NCBI RefSeq assembly: GCF_000503895.1
Contig: NC_022997.1
Location: 2,252,501 to 2,316,500 of the forward strand
Reading direction: 5' to 3'
Length of the DNA stretch: 64,000 bases
Source: Hyphomicrobium nitrativorans NL23
GTDB taxonomy: Bacteria > Pseudomonadota > Alphaproteobacteria > Rhizobiales > Hyphomicrobiaceae
Shown in pieces: positions 9,239-17,491 of this stretch. The position numbers were made by a program, and so were the translations under genes. The notes beneath the pieces were generated by a model. The model did no database searches and was not told the origin of the DNA. It saw nothing but the letters and a program-made list of their open reading frames with translations. Position 1 is the first letter of the stretch. Each line of letters starts with the position of its first letter.

Positions 9239-9925
9239 TTAACCAGCCGCGCGAAGGCGAAACAGCACCGCAAGAGCGAGAACGGCGACGAGCCCGAGCG
9301 CCGCCTCCGCCGCAATCGGTCCATAGCCCGCCAGCACACTCACGCCGATGGCATTGGCCGCCGCATGGGCGCCGATGGCTGCAGCAAGCCACGCAAGATT
9401 GCGCCGCGTGATGGCCTGGAGAACCACCACCGCCAACGCCACGTGGAGAGCGAGCGCGAAAACGCGTTCGACGGCGCCGAGAAACGGCACGGCCCAGGGC
9501 AGGGTGTCGGGTCCCGCCGGCAGCGCTGCAAGCTGCCAAGCCATGAGGCAGCCCAGCAGAATGGATTCGATGCCGCCGTGCCCGACGCCGAACGTCACCG
9601 CCGCGTTCCATGAGCGCGCATCCGGAATGGCATGGCGATAAGCGAGATAGCGCGCGCCTTCCTCGAACAGTCCGGCCGTGACCGCGAGAATGGCGATGTT
9701 GAAAACGGCGAGGTAGGCCGGTGGCGGCAGCGGCAATGCGCCGGACTGAAGGAGCGCCGTCAGTCCTTGCAGCAGTGGCAGCCGGACGGCTTGTGCGAGG
9801 AGAAATGTTCCAGCGCCCCAGGCCAGAAACCGTACCGGCGTGCCGAGGCGTCGAACAACGACCCATGCCAACGTGACGGGGAGCAGGATCATGATCCCGC
9901 TGGCGAGAAGGGCAGAGGAAGGCAT
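9239..9925 (-). CDS. YhfC-family intramembrane metalloprotease
   Basis: A 228-residue protein that is almost entirely hydrophobic, with about six or seven membrane segments. The motifs EEGARYLAYR, GVGHGGIESILLG and a later LHVALAVVVL histidine match the YhfC group, membrane proteins classed with CPBP/type II CAAX-like proteases; the paired glutamates and histidines would bind the metal. The target is unknown. It lies between two leftward MBL-fold genes, 116 nt upstream of one and 86 nt downstream of the other. Confidence 0.75.
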   Translation of the reverse strand: MPSSALLASGIMILLPVTLAWVVVRRLGTPVRFLAWGAGTFLLAQAVRLPLLQGLTALLQSGALPLPPPAYLAVFNIAILAVTAGLFEEGARYLAYRHAIPDARSWNAAVTFGVGHGGIESILLGCLMAWQLAALPAGPDTLPWAVPFLGAVERVFALALHVALAVVVLQAITRRNLAWLAAAIGAHAAANAIGVSVLAGYGPIAAEAALGLVAVLALAVLFRLRAAG

Positions 9926-10011
9926 GTCGGCTCAGGCGGTGGCGAAAGGCTTCGGTTGGGAGACTAATCGGCCTCCCAACCGAATCCAAGCAGCGTGCCT
10001 CCCGCGGGTCA

Positions 10012-11010
10012 TCAGCGGTTGAGCTGATAGGTGTGCGCGAGCCAGCGATAGCCGGAGCCATCCAGACGCTCGACGTATCCGACCGAAGGGAACGGCATGT
10101 GATAGCCGACGACGGGCACCCGCTCGGTCGCCAGCATATCGAACACGCGCTTCCTCGTCGCCGCCGCCTGTTCCCTGTCGATGTCGAACACGCAGTGCCA
10201 GTCGGGACGGGCGAGAGACGCCACCTGATGATGCGCGCAGTCTGCCCAGATGTAGAGCTGCTTCCCGTCGCTCTCGATCATGAAGTTGAGATGGCCCGGG
10301 GTATGCCCGTAGGCCTCCACCGCATGGATGCCGGACACCACCTCGTCGCCCGGCTTGACGAACGTGAAGCGCTCGGCAATCGGCGCGGTGTTGGCGCGAT
10401 AGACGGCAGCGAGCCCTTCGAGGTCGCCCGAGTGCTTGCCTTCGGGCGCCCAGAAATCGTGCTCGACCGCGCCGATCACATAGCGCGCGTTCGGGAACAG
10501 CGGCTTGCCGCCCTCGATCAGGCCGCCGATATGATCCGAATGGCCGTGGGTAATGACAACCACGTCGATCTCTTCCGGCTTGAAGCCTGCGGGTGCGAGG
10601 CCCGCCGCGAGCCAACCGCCGTTGGGGCGCGCGACGAAACCGTTCTCGCCGTTGCCGGTGTCGAACAGCACCACTTCGCGTCCGGTGTTGACGATGGTCG
10701 GCGAAAAACCGGCTTGATAGGCGTCCGTCGGCAGAAGGTTGTCGCGCATGAGACTGGCGACCTCCTCTTCCGACGCATTCCCTCCGATGAGAGGATAAGG
10801 CCCGTCGATGAAAATCTCGGTATCCGCAATCGTCGTCAGCTCGAACGCTCCGACTTTGTAGCGCCAGTGCCGCGGCTGCCAAACACCGAGCTTCGGCGCG
10901 GCGGCCTCGGCCGTTCCGCTCAATCCGCGGGCGGCCAGCGGCGCGGCGGCAAGGGCCGCGGCGGCGGTCAGCAGGGTGCGGCGGCTGGGGCGGACATCGA
11001 AGGTGGACAT
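10012..11010 (-). CDS. Tat-exported MBL-fold metallo-hydrolase
   Basis: A 332-residue metallo-beta-lactamase-fold enzyme. The N terminus has a twin-arginine signal, SRRTLLTAAAALAAAPLAA, predicting export of the folded, metal-loaded protein to the periplasm. Metal ligands appear as THGHSDHIGG, EAYGHTPGHL and the late GYHMPFP. The substrate is unknown; similar proteins are often annotated as quorum-quenching or hydrolytic MBL enzymes, but nothing here decides this. It is divergent from the AraC-type regulator at 11072 with only 61 nt between start codons, so that regulator is the obvious candidate controller. Confidence 0.87.
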   Translation of the reverse strand: MSTFDVRPSRRTLLTAAAALAAAPLAARGLSGTAEAAAPKLGVWQPRHWRYKVGAFELTTIADTEIFIDGPYPLIGGNASEEEVASLMRDNLLPTDAYQAGFSPTIVNTGREVVLFDTGNGENGFVARPNGGWLAAGLAPAGFKPEEIDVVVITHGHSDHIGGLIEGGKPLFPNARYVIGAVEHDFWAPEGKHSGDLEGLAAVYRANTAPIAERFTFVKPGDEVVSGIHAVEAYGHTPGHLNFMIESDGKQLYIWADCAHHQVASLARPDWHCVFDIDREQAAATRKRVFDMLATERVPVVGYHMPFPSVGYVERLDGSGYRWLAHTYQLNR

Positions 11011-11071
11011 TGAGATCGTTCCTTTGAACTGCTAAGGCGCGGAAAGCCTAGCCTACGGGAAAGGGGCCCAC

Positions 11072-11851
11072 TTGTACGAACGTGCTGCCACGTCTGAGAC
11101 GGATCTAAAGCCCATCTGGCACCTGGATGCCGGACGCGCGCTGTTCGTCGGCCCGCTGACCTATAACGCGCCGCATGCTCACAGCGTGCCGGTTTTTCTC
11201 GCGGGGCTCTATGCGCCGTTTGCCGTGAAGATCGACGGGGAATCGTGGACTCAGTGCCGGACGGCCGTCATTCCCGCGGGCGTCACCTATGCCCTGCGCC
11301 TCGAAGGTCAGCCGCTTGCCGTCTTCTACCTGGAGCCGAGCGAGGCGGGGAGCGATGCACTCGTGCCGCTCGTTGCCAATGGCCGCGACGTTGCGGGCGC
11401 CTTCATCGGCACGGATGGCGAGCTATCGGAATTGCGCGCGATCTACGAGACGCCCGACAGCCCGCGCTGGGCGGGTGACGCACTCGACAGCCTGCTCGCG
11501 TTCTCGACACCGCGTGCGCGCCGCACGCTCGACCCGCGCATCGCAAGTACGGTGAAGCTCATTTCGGAAAGCCTTGAAGACACGGTGTCTGCCGCCGACG
11601 CTGCCGGTCACGCAGGGCTCTCGTCGTCGCGCTTCCAGCATCTCTTCGCGCGCGAGGTCGGCGTGCCGTTCCGCCGTTTCCGGAGCTGGCAAAGGCTTCG
11701 CCACGCCATCGGCGAGGTCGTGGCCGGATCGAGCTTCACGAGCGCTGCCCACGCCGCAGGCTTTTCCGATCAGGCTCACTTTGCCAACACGTTCCGGCGC
11801 ACGTTCGGAGCGGCAGCCTCTCCGAGCCTCCGAAAGCTTCGCTCGGCCTGA
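11072..11851 (+). CDS. AraC-family transcriptional regulator
   Basis: A 259-residue regulator with an N-terminal cupin-like sensor region (residues 20-100) and a C-terminal AraC double helix-turn-helix: AGLSSSRFQHLFAREVGVPF then AAHAAGFSDQAHFANTFRRT. The start codon is TTG at 11072, preceded at short distance by GGGAAAGGGG, a good ribosome binding site; no ATG lies nearby in frame. The gene is divergent from the Tat-exported hydrolase, which is its likely target. Confidence 0.87.
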   Translation: MYERAATSETDLKPIWHLDAGRALFVGPLTYNAPHAHSVPVFLAGLYAPFAVKIDGESWTQCRTAVIPAGVTYALRLEGQPLAVFYLEPSEAGSDALVPLVANGRDVAGAFIGTDGELSELRAIYETPDSPRWAGDALDSLLAFSTPRARRTLDPRIASTVKLISESLEDTVSAADAAGHAGLSSSRFQHLFAREVGVPFRRFRSWQRLRHAIGEVVAGSSFTSAAHAAGFSDQAHFANTFRRTFGAAASPSLRKLRSA

Positions 11852-11859
11852 GTGGCAGC

Positions 11860-13245
11860 TCACGCGCGCCGGTCGACGCCGGCCGCTTCGAGCGTCGCCG
11901 CCACGCGCAGGCAATGGTCCTCGCGCCACGGGGCCGCGATCACCTGGATACCATAGTGAAGAGCGCCCGGCTCGCACACGGGCACCGCCGCAACCGGCAG
12001 CCCGACGAACGAGATCGGCTGCGTGTAGATTCCCATGTTGGCACGCAGCGGCACCTCGCGCCCTCCGAGGACGATCGTCTTCTGCCCGAGCAGCGGCGCA
12101 TGTGTGGGCGCGGCAGGAGCCAGGATGACGTCCACCTGCGCAAACACGCCCCGCATGGTCTCTTCGAACATGCGCCGGAAGCGTTGCGCCGCAATGGCCC
12201 AACTTGCGGGCAGCATCGCGCCCGCGAGGAAACGGTCGCGCGTCTCGGGATCGAAATCGGCCGCGTGGCGCCGCAGCCGTTCGAGATGCAGCGTGCTGCC
12301 TTCGGCGTTGGTGATGAGGAACGCGGCAGCACGCGCTTCTGCAACGCGCGGAATGTCCACCTCCTGCTGCGCGCCCACCGTATCGGCCGCGCGCTCAAGA
12401 GCGTCGAGCGCGCCTGCGTCCGCATCGATGCGGAAATAGCCTGTCGCGACGCCGATCCGAAGTCCGTCGAGGCCTTTCGCGATCTCGGCCGCGACCGGCT
12501 CGACAGGACGGGCAGCGCAGACCGGATCGGACGGATCGTAGCCCTGCAGCGCGTCGTACACGAATGCGACGTCGTCCACCGAGCGCGCGAAGGGGCCAAG
12601 ATGATCGAGGCTGTCGCAGAACGGAAACGTGCCCGTGCGCGGCAACCGTCCGTAGGTCGGCTTCAAGCCGTAGAGACCGCAGAACGCGGCCGGCACGCGG
12701 ATCGATCCGTTGGTGTCCGAGCCGAGCGAAACCGGCACAAAACCGGCCGCCACCGCAGCGGCCGAACCGCCCGACGACCCGCCTGTCATGCGCGCCGTAT
12801 CGAGCGGATTGCGCGACGGCCCGTAATGCGCGTTCTCGCCGGTGAAGTCGTAGGCATATTCGCCCATGTTGAGCGCGCCGGTGAGAACGGCGCCCGCCGT
12901 CGCCATGCGCGAGACGAGGAGTGCATCCGCCGTCTTGGGCGGGTCGGCGGCGTTGATCTTCGAGCCTGCGCGTGTGGAAAGCCCAGCTACGTCGTAGAGG
13001 TTCTTCACGGCGTACGGCACACCCGCAAGAGGTCCGAGCGTGGCACCCTTCGCGCGTGCTCTATCGATGGCGCGCGCTTCGCCGAGCGCACGCTCGGCCG
13101 TCACGTCGGTGAAGGCGCCGATCTCTGCATCGCGCTCTGCAATGCGGTCGAGGGCTGCGCGCGCGATCTCTTCGGCGGATACGTCGCCGCGCTGGACGGC
13201 AAGGGCAATGTCGCGCGCGCCCGTGGGCAGGTTTTGCGTGCTCAT
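11860..13245 (-). CDS. atzE: AtzE-family amidohydrolase (amidase signature)
   Basis: A 461-residue amidase-signature enzyme with the Ser-cisSer-Lys triad in place: Lys in [14 protein letters not shown], then [14 protein letters not shown] and [20 protein letters not shown]. The closest group is the AtzE family; AtzE of the cyanuric acid pathway deaminates 1-carboxybiuret and needs the small subunit AtzG. An AtzG-like gene lies directly upstream and overlaps it by 4 nt (ATGA), which supports this assignment over a generic GatA-like amidase. No other triazine or biuret genes are visible nearby, so the physiological substrate may be another ureide or amide. Confidence 0.85.
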   Translation of the reverse strand: MSTQNLPTGARDIALAVQRGDVSAEEIARAALDRIAERDAEIGAFTDVTAERALGEARAIDRARAKGATLGPLAGVPYAVKNLYDVAGLSTRAGSKINAADPPKTADALLVSRMATAGAVLTGALNMGEYAYDFTGENAHYGPSRNPLDTARMTGGSSGGSAAAVAAGFVPVSLGSDTNGSIRVPAAFCGLYGLKPTYGRLPRTGTFPFCDSLDHLGPFARSVDDVAFVYDALQGYDPSDPVCAARPVEPVAAEIAKGLDGLRIGVATGYFRIDADAGALDALERAADTVGAQQEVDIPRVAEARAAAFLITNAEGSTLHLERLRRHAADFDPETRDRFLAGAMLPASWAIAAQRFRRMFEETMRGVFAQVDVILAPAAPTHAPLLGQKTIVLGGREVPLRANMGIYTQPISFVGLPVAAVPVCEPGALHYGIQVIAAPWREDHCLRVAATLEAAGVDRRA

Positions 13246-13466
13246 TGCGATGTATGCGGCGTGAGTGCGCGCGGCGTGAACACCGGCGCGGCTTCGGACG
13301 CGGTAGCTGCGCCCGTCGCCTCGATGCGCGCGGCCATCGCTCGCGCCACATCGACGAACATCGCGACGTTGGCCTTCCACTCGGGCGCGATGGCGAGGCC
13401 GAGCACGGCGGCGTTGGCGTCGATGAAGGCTTCCGTGTCGTCCGTCGCCATGATGGTCTTGTTCAT
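13242..13466 (-). CDS. atzG: AtzG-like small subunit (DUF4089 family)
   Basis: A 74-residue protein whose core reads FIDANAAVLGLAIAPEWKAN, the pattern of the AtzG/DUF4089 family: an acidic start, a Leu-Pro/Ala-Glu-Trp stretch and a C-terminal helix. In characterised systems AtzG forms a heterotetramer with AtzE and is required for a stable amidase. Its stop overlaps the AtzE start as ATGA, so translation is coupled. The start at 13466 has a purine-rich GGCAGGG immediately before it; an internal ATG at 13451 is also possible. The tail after residue 50 is Ala-rich. Confidence 0.78.
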   Translation of the reverse strand: MNKTIMATDDTEAFIDANAAVLGLAIAPEWKANVAMFVDVARAMAARIEATGAATASEAAPVFTPRALTPHTSQ

Positions 13467-13544
13467 CCCTGCCGCTTAATCCTACTGTGTCGAGCCTAGC
13501 GGCACGGCCTCGCCCGGCCAAGAGATCTTTCGGGAGATTGAGCG

Positions 13545-14462
13545 ATGAGCTGGCAGCCCTGCGACGATCCGAAATTCGGCGACGCGGTTTCATCGGACGC
13601 CATCGAGCACATCATCGTCCCGCGCGTCCGCGACCTCGGCGGCTTCGAGGTGCGCCGCGCGCTGCCTTCGGCGGAACGGCAGATGGTGGGGCCCTTCATC
13701 TTCTTCGATCAGGCGGGCCCCGCGGAGCTTCTCGTCGGCAACGGCATCGACGTGCGTCCGCATCCGCACATCGGGCTCGCGACCGTCACGTATCTTTTCG
13801 ACGGCGGCCTCATGCACCGAGATAGCCTCGGCACGGAACTCGAAATCAAACCGGGCGAGCTCAATCTCATGACGGCGGGGTCCGGCATCGTGCATTCCGA
13901 GCGTTCGAGCACGCAAGCGCGTGCCGTCGGCGCACGCCTGTTCGGAATTCAGGCCTGGGCGGCGCTGCCTGCGTCGCACGAAGAAGGTACGCCGGATTTC
14001 GCCCATTACGATGCGAGCGCGCTGCCCAGAATCTCCGCTGAAGGAAAGACCGTCCGCCTCATCATGGGATCGCTCTACGGACAAAGCTCGCCCGCGGTGT
14101 TTCCGCACGAATGCTTTTACGCCGAAGCCATGCTCGCGCCGGGTGCCGTTCTGCCGCTCGACGCCGATCACGACGAACGCGCCGTCTATATCGTCTCGGG
14201 CGAGATCGACGTCGCGGGGCAGACGTTCGGTCCGGGGCGTCTGCTCGTCTTCCGCCCGGGAGACCGCATCTCGATCCTGGCCACCACGAACGCGCGCCTT
14301 ATGCTCGTCGGCGGAGAGCCCATGGACGGGCCGCGCCACGTGTGGTGGAACTTCGTCTCGTCATCAAAAGATAGAATAGACGCGGCAAAAGCAGATTGGA
14401 AAGCTGGCCGATTTGCGCCTGTTCCAAGCGATAACAGGGAGTTCATCCCGCTTCCCGAGTGA
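13545..14462 (+). CDS. pirin family protein
   Basis: A 305-residue bicupin protein. The N-terminal cupin holds the pirin metal-binding pattern RPHPHIGLATVTYLFDG followed by MTAGSGIVHSER; the C-terminal cupin is recognised from YIVSGEIDVAGQ and FRPGDRISI. Bacterial pirins include quercetin dioxygenases and metabolic regulators; which activity applies is not readable from sequence. It is divergent from the AtzG gene across a 78-nt gap. Confidence 0.9.
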   Translation: MSWQPCDDPKFGDAVSSDAIEHIIVPRVRDLGGFEVRRALPSAERQMVGPFIFFDQAGPAELLVGNGIDVRPHPHIGLATVTYLFDGGLMHRDSLGTELEIKPGELNLMTAGSGIVHSERSSTQARAVGARLFGIQAWAALPASHEEGTPDFAHYDASALPRISAEGKTVRLIMGSLYGQSSPAVFPHECFYAEAMLAPGAVLPLDADHDERAVYIVSGEIDVAGQTFGPGRLLVFRPGDRISILATTNARLMLVGGEPMDGPRHVWWNFVSSSKDRIDAAKADWKAGRFAPVPSDNREFIPLPE

Positions 14463-14614
14463 CACGCGATGGGACAACCCACCGCGCCATAAAGTCTGCG
14501 CCAAACCGGCGCGTGGCGCCGTGTCCTGGGCGGAACACGGGAAACCGCTTTTCCACGCCCACGCGAAACGTTACCACTAAACGAGATTTGCCCCCCGAAA
14601 CGCCGGAGAACCCA

Positions 14615-14995
14615 ATGTCCCAGAACCCGTTCGAAATTCCTCAGCAAGTGCGCGATATGGCGGAGCAGAACGTCGAGCAGGCCCGTCAGGCGTACGGCCA
14701 GTTCATCGACGCCATGACGCAGGCCATGACGTTCTGGTCGAAGTCGCTGCCCGCTAACGACGTTTCTTCAGGGTTCCGCTCCGTCCAAGACCGCGCGACC
14801 AAGTTCGCCAAGCAGAACGCGGAAGCCGCCTTCGCGCTGGCGAGCGACCTTGCGAGCGCCAAGGACATCCAGGAAATCCTCGCCCATCAGAGCCGTTTCG
14901 CCCAGTCGCAGATGCAGGCCTACGCGCTGCAGGCTCAGGAGCTTGGCCGCCTGGTGACGGAAGCCATGCAGAGCCTGCAGAAGCCTCAGCGCTGA
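14615..14995 (+). CDS. phasin family protein
   Basis: A 126-residue helical protein starting MSQNPFEIPQQVRDMAEQNV, with the alternating hydrophobic helices and GFRSVQDRATKFAKQNAEAA region of alphaproteobacterial phasins (phasin_2 type). These coat polyhydroxyalkanoate granules or act as stress-related granule proteins. No PHA synthesis gene is nearby. The start at 14615 was chosen because of the CGGAGAA ribosome binding site just upstream; the longer open frame has no phasin similarity. A terminator follows at 15023. Confidence 0.87.
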   Translation: MSQNPFEIPQQVRDMAEQNVEQARQAYGQFIDAMTQAMTFWSKSLPANDVSSGFRSVQDRATKFAKQNAEAAFALASDLASAKDIQEILAHQSRFAQSQMQAYALQAQELGRLVTEAMQSLQKPQR

Positions 14996-15022
14996 GCAGC
15001 GCCTGCGCATAGAGAGATTTAC

Positions 15023-15075
15023 GAGGCCGATCAGAGGGCCGGCTGCCCGACGGCGGCCGGTCCTCGGCCTTTTTC
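15023..15075 (+). terminator. rho-independent terminator after the phasin gene
   Basis: The sequence AGGCCGA at 15024-15030 pairs with TCGGCCT at 15064-15070 and runs into four further T residues; GC-rich repeats inside the loop (CCGGC/GCCGG) can extend the structure. It starts 28 nt after the phasin stop codon. Confidence 0.65.
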
Positions 15076-15233
15076 CGGGGAGGGATGGCGACAAATTCGG
15101 CCGGCGCATGCGTTCGTCGAAAATCACGTACGGAGCGGCTTGCCCAGTCCCTGCCTCGCCGCTATAAAGCCGCCTCGCGCCTTGCTGCGGCAGCGCGGGT
15201 CTCATTTCACATTGGGACGAAACGAAGGTCGGG

Positions 15234-15310
15234 CGGAGCGTAGCGCAGCCTGGTAGCGCACTTGCTTCGGGAGCAAGGGGTCGGGAGTTCGAATCTCCCC
15301 GCTCCGACCA
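15234..15310 (+). tRNA. tRNA-Pro (anticodon CGG)
   Basis: A 77-nt cloverleaf including an encoded CCA end. The acceptor arm CGGAGCG pairs with CGCTCCG, the anticodon stem CTTGC/GCAAG encloses the loop TTCGGGA with anticodon CGG, and the T-loop reads TTCGAAT. The D-arm has the usual AGCGCAGCCTGGTAGCGC form. Confidence 0.97.
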
Positions 15311-15355
15311 TTCGTTTCACAGGGCTGTTTCGAGCTGCCCCGCCCTGGCGGCTGA

Positions 15356-15430
15356 TGGGGCGTAGCCAAGTGGTAAGGCAGCGGATTTTGATTCCGCCAT
15401 TCGGAGGTTCGAACCCTCCCGCCCCAGCCA
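15356..15430 (+). tRNA. tRNA-Gln (anticodon TTG)
   Basis: A 75-nt cloverleaf with encoded CCA. The acceptor arm TGGGGCG pairs with CGCCCCA, the anticodon stem GCGGA/TCCGC encloses TTTTGAT with anticodon TTG, and the T-loop is TTCGAAC. It lies 45 nt after tRNA-Pro and may share its transcript. Confidence 0.97.
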
Positions 15431-15506
15431 AATCCTGCAAGAACCGGCAAGACCGAGGGGGAACATCGCTTGGCGGCGGCCGTTAGCGCTGCAAAGGAGA
15501 TGCAGC

Positions 15507-15710
15507 ATGCCCGACATGGTCCCCGGTCCCGGCACACGTGCAATGTTTCGGTTTGGAGCTTTCGCTGCGATCGTCGTGTTCGTGTTTTTGACCGCGTATT
15601 TTCTCTTCTACGGCCCGTTCGATGAGCCGCCACCGTCGAATCCGGCCGAAGGCGGCAATCCGGCCGTCATCGACCGCGCGGCCCCGCCGAAGGCGACCGA
15701 CTCGCCCTGA
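15507..15710 (+). CDS. small single-pass membrane protein, unknown function
   Basis: A 67-residue protein with a short N-terminal stretch, one strong membrane segment (about residues 15-36, AFAAIVVFVFLTAYFLFYG) and a Pro-rich hydrophilic tail. A very good ribosome binding site, AAAGGAGA, sits 7 nt before the ATG. No family is recognised. It follows the two tRNA genes by 76 nt. Confidence 0.65.
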   Translation: MPDMVPGPGTRAMFRFGAFAAIVVFVFLTAYFLFYGPFDEPPPSNPAEGGNPAVIDRAAPPKATDSP

Positions 15711-15750
15711 CGGAGCGCAACGATTTGCCTTTGGGGCCCGGCTGTTCGGC

Positions 15751-15993
15751 CTACGGATTATGTTCGGGGTAGGCGGGGTCGATCAGGCCGACGCTTTCCA
15801 TTTCCGAGACAAGCACCAGGAAGCGGCTTCGGGTCAGCGGGCCGAGTTCCTGCCACGGCCGATAGACCGCCGGCCCGTAGTGGGCGCGCATCCCTTCGTA
15901 AATTCGCTCTGCGAGCTCTTTGCGCGGCGCTGCGTTCATCGAACTATCCGGTTTTCCGGACCCCAAGCCTGCACAAACCGTTTCTTGTGACAT
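15751..15993 (-). CDS. small hypothetical protein
   Basis: An 80-residue soluble protein of unknown family. The middle reads ERIYEGMRAHYGPAVYRPWQ and the end RSRFLVLVSEMESVGLIDPA, which looks like two amphipathic helices with aromatic residues. The start at 15993 (MSQET) was chosen because GAAGG lies 5 nt upstream; the frame also has an ATG at 16008. It is convergent with the small membrane protein gene at 15507. Confidence 0.55.
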   Translation of the reverse strand: MSQETVCAGLGSGKPDSSMNAAPRKELAERIYEGMRAHYGPAVYRPWQELGPLTRSRFLVLVSEMESVGLIDPAYPEHNP

Positions 15994-16104
15994 GCGACCT
16001 TCTAGCAAGCGCCGCCGATGGCGGCCTTGACCAGACGCAAAGCCTTGCCGGAAAGGTGGCGTAGACTTAGGGGGGTATGCGCGGACAGGGAGGGGCGGCT
16101 GCCC

Positions 16105-16332
16105 TCAAGCCCGCCCACGCCCCAAGGGGCGCGTGAGGCGCTCCGGGACAGGCTCTGCGAGAATCGCGTCGAACGCGTTGCCCGCGAGCGGGCGCGTGGA
16201 GAGGAACGCCCGGTATTTCCGGCGAGCATCGGCATTGGACCCGATCGCTTGACGCACGTGACAGGCAAGCGGTGGCTGCAACTCGCCGTCCGCGAGAGCC
16301 ATAATCAATTCGTCTGGAAGGCCTGCGATCAT
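16105..16332 (-). CDS. short anti-sigma-factor-like protein
   Basis: A 75-residue protein beginning MIAGLPDELIMALADGELQP. The DELIMALADGEL start, the later DARRKYRAFLSTRPLA stretch and the LAEPVPERL end match the cytoplasmic N-terminal part of alphaproteobacterial anti-sigma/putative zinc-finger proteins, which normally continue into a membrane anchor. No membrane segment, no zinc-binding Cys/His set and no adjacent sigma factor are present, so function is uncertain. AGGAG lies just before the ATG at 16332. The frame is open upstream but without similarity. Confidence 0.5.
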   Translation of the reverse strand: MIAGLPDELIMALADGELQPPLACHVRQAIGSNADARRKYRAFLSTRPLAGNAFDAILAEPVPERLTRPLGRGRA

Positions 16333-16550
16333 CTCCGCTCCTGTCGTTCGGCGCGCGGCGATAGCTTCGCGCGACAGCGGCCGCCTCCGTCGACGGCCGG
16401 TTCCAAAGGCAACGGAAAGAATGACGCGCGTCCGTCGCTGGAGTTCCGTCAGGACGGGGCAGCGAAACGGTGTGTTGCAAGCGCTACTCGGCGAAACGCC
16501 GAGAAGGGGCAAGGCTGAAACGGAGCCTATAGCGCGGGCCTGAAGGCGGT

Positions 16551-17012
16551 TTATCCGCGTCCGCGGTAAGGCGGAACGCCCTGATCGGGGAGCCACACGC
16601 CTTCAGGCACACCCCCGGTCTGCCAGAAGACGTCGATCGGGATGCCGCCGCGCGGATACCAATACCCCCCGATCCGCAGATAATGGGGCTCCAGCAGCGC
16701 GACGAGGCGTTTGCCGATGGCGACGGTGCAGTCCTCGTGAAACGCGCCGTGATTGCGGAACGACGCCAGATAGAGCTTGAGCGACTTGCTCTCGACCAGC
16801 CAGGCATCCGGAACGTAGTCGATCACGAGATGGGCAAAGTCGGGCTGGCCGGTCACGGGGCAGAGTGACGTAAACTCGGGCGCGGCAAAGCGCGCCACGT
16901 AGGCAGTGTCCGCATGGGGGTTCGGAACGCGTTCGAGCAGCGCCTTGTCCGGGCTCTCCGGGATTTCGCTGGCCCCGCCGAGAAGGGTGATGCCGGTGGT
17001 TTCGCGGCCCAT
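16551..17012 (-). CDS. queF: NADPH-dependent 7-cyano-7-deazaguanine (preQ0) reductase QueF
   Basis: QueF reduces preQ0 to preQ1 in queuosine synthesis. The 153-residue product is the short single-domain type. It has the active-site cysteine in [14 protein letters not shown], the specific [20 protein letters not shown] motif and the C-terminal [13 protein letters not shown]. The start at 17012 is preceded by AAAGGA at a 9-nt spacing. It is the last gene of a leftward queE-queD-queF run, 20 nt after queD. Confidence 0.95.
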   Translation of the reverse strand: MGRETTGITLLGGASEIPESPDKALLERVPNPHADTAYVARFAAPEFTSLCPVTGQPDFAHLVIDYVPDAWLVESKSLKLYLASFRNHGAFHEDCTVAIGKRLVALLEPHYLRIGGYWYPRGGIPIDVFWQTGGVPEGVWLPDQGVPPYRGRG

Positions 17013-17032
17013 GCCAACGCGTCCTTTCGAGC

Positions 17033-17419
17033 TTATTCGGCGGCGTGGGGCAACGTCGGCGCGTCGCCCCGGTAAATGCAACCCTCGTTGCAGCTATCGC
17101 GCGAGACCTGGATCTCGGCAAGGCCCGGCACCCGGTTCTGCAAGCGGTTCCAAAGCCAGATCGAAATGCGTTCGAGCGTCGGGGCTTCGAGGCCTTCGAT
17201 CTCGTTCAAAAGGCGATGGTCGAGCGCGTCGCGCGCCTCTTCGATGGCGGCCGTGAGGTCGTCGAAGTGGAACACGAGGCCGCTCTTTGCGTCCGGCTGG
17301 CCGTCGATGACGACGCGCGCGCGGAACGAATGGCCATGCACCCGCGAGTTCGGGTGGCCGATGGGGGCGGACGGCAGGTAGTGCGCCGCCTCGAACAGGA
17401 AGTCTTTGTAGATGCGCAT
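17033..17419 (-). CDS. queD: 6-carboxytetrahydropterin synthase-like protein (QueD, Cys-less variant)
   Basis: A 128-residue T-fold protein in the COG0720/PTPS family. Zinc ligands are visible as FEAAHYLP and VHGHSF, and a central [10 protein letters not shown] motif is kept. By position it is the QueD of the queuosine operon, making 6-carboxytetrahydropterin from GTP-derived dihydroneopterin triphosphate. In typical QueD a catalytic cysteine lies four residues before HGH (C-x3-HGH); here that position is Asn (PNSRVHGH). Two cysteines near the C terminus (DSCNEGC) might compensate. The start at 17419 (MRIYKDF) is by family length; an upstream ATG at 17467 is possible. Confidence 0.85.
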   Translation of the reverse strand: MRIYKDFLFEAAHYLPSAPIGHPNSRVHGHSFRARVVIDGQPDAKSGLVFHFDDLTAAIEEARDALDHRLLNEIEGLEAPTLERISIWLWNRLQNRVPGLAEIQVSRDSCNEGCIYRGDAPTLPHAAE

Positions 17420-17491
17420 GGGGCTCAAATAGGAGATTTCCGGGCAGGGCGCCATCCCCTGCGGCATGGAGGCCTTAACCGCTCGCTCGAC

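Noticed and set aside
11914-13479. Plus-strand open frame of about 520 codons opposite the AtzE and AtzG genes
   Set aside because: Arg- and His-rich antisense translation without domains; the opposite strand has an intact amidase triad.
14459-14614. Longer phasin start overlapping the pirin stop
   Set aside because: The added 52 residues show no phasin pattern, while the ATG at 14615 has a CGGAGAA ribosome binding site.
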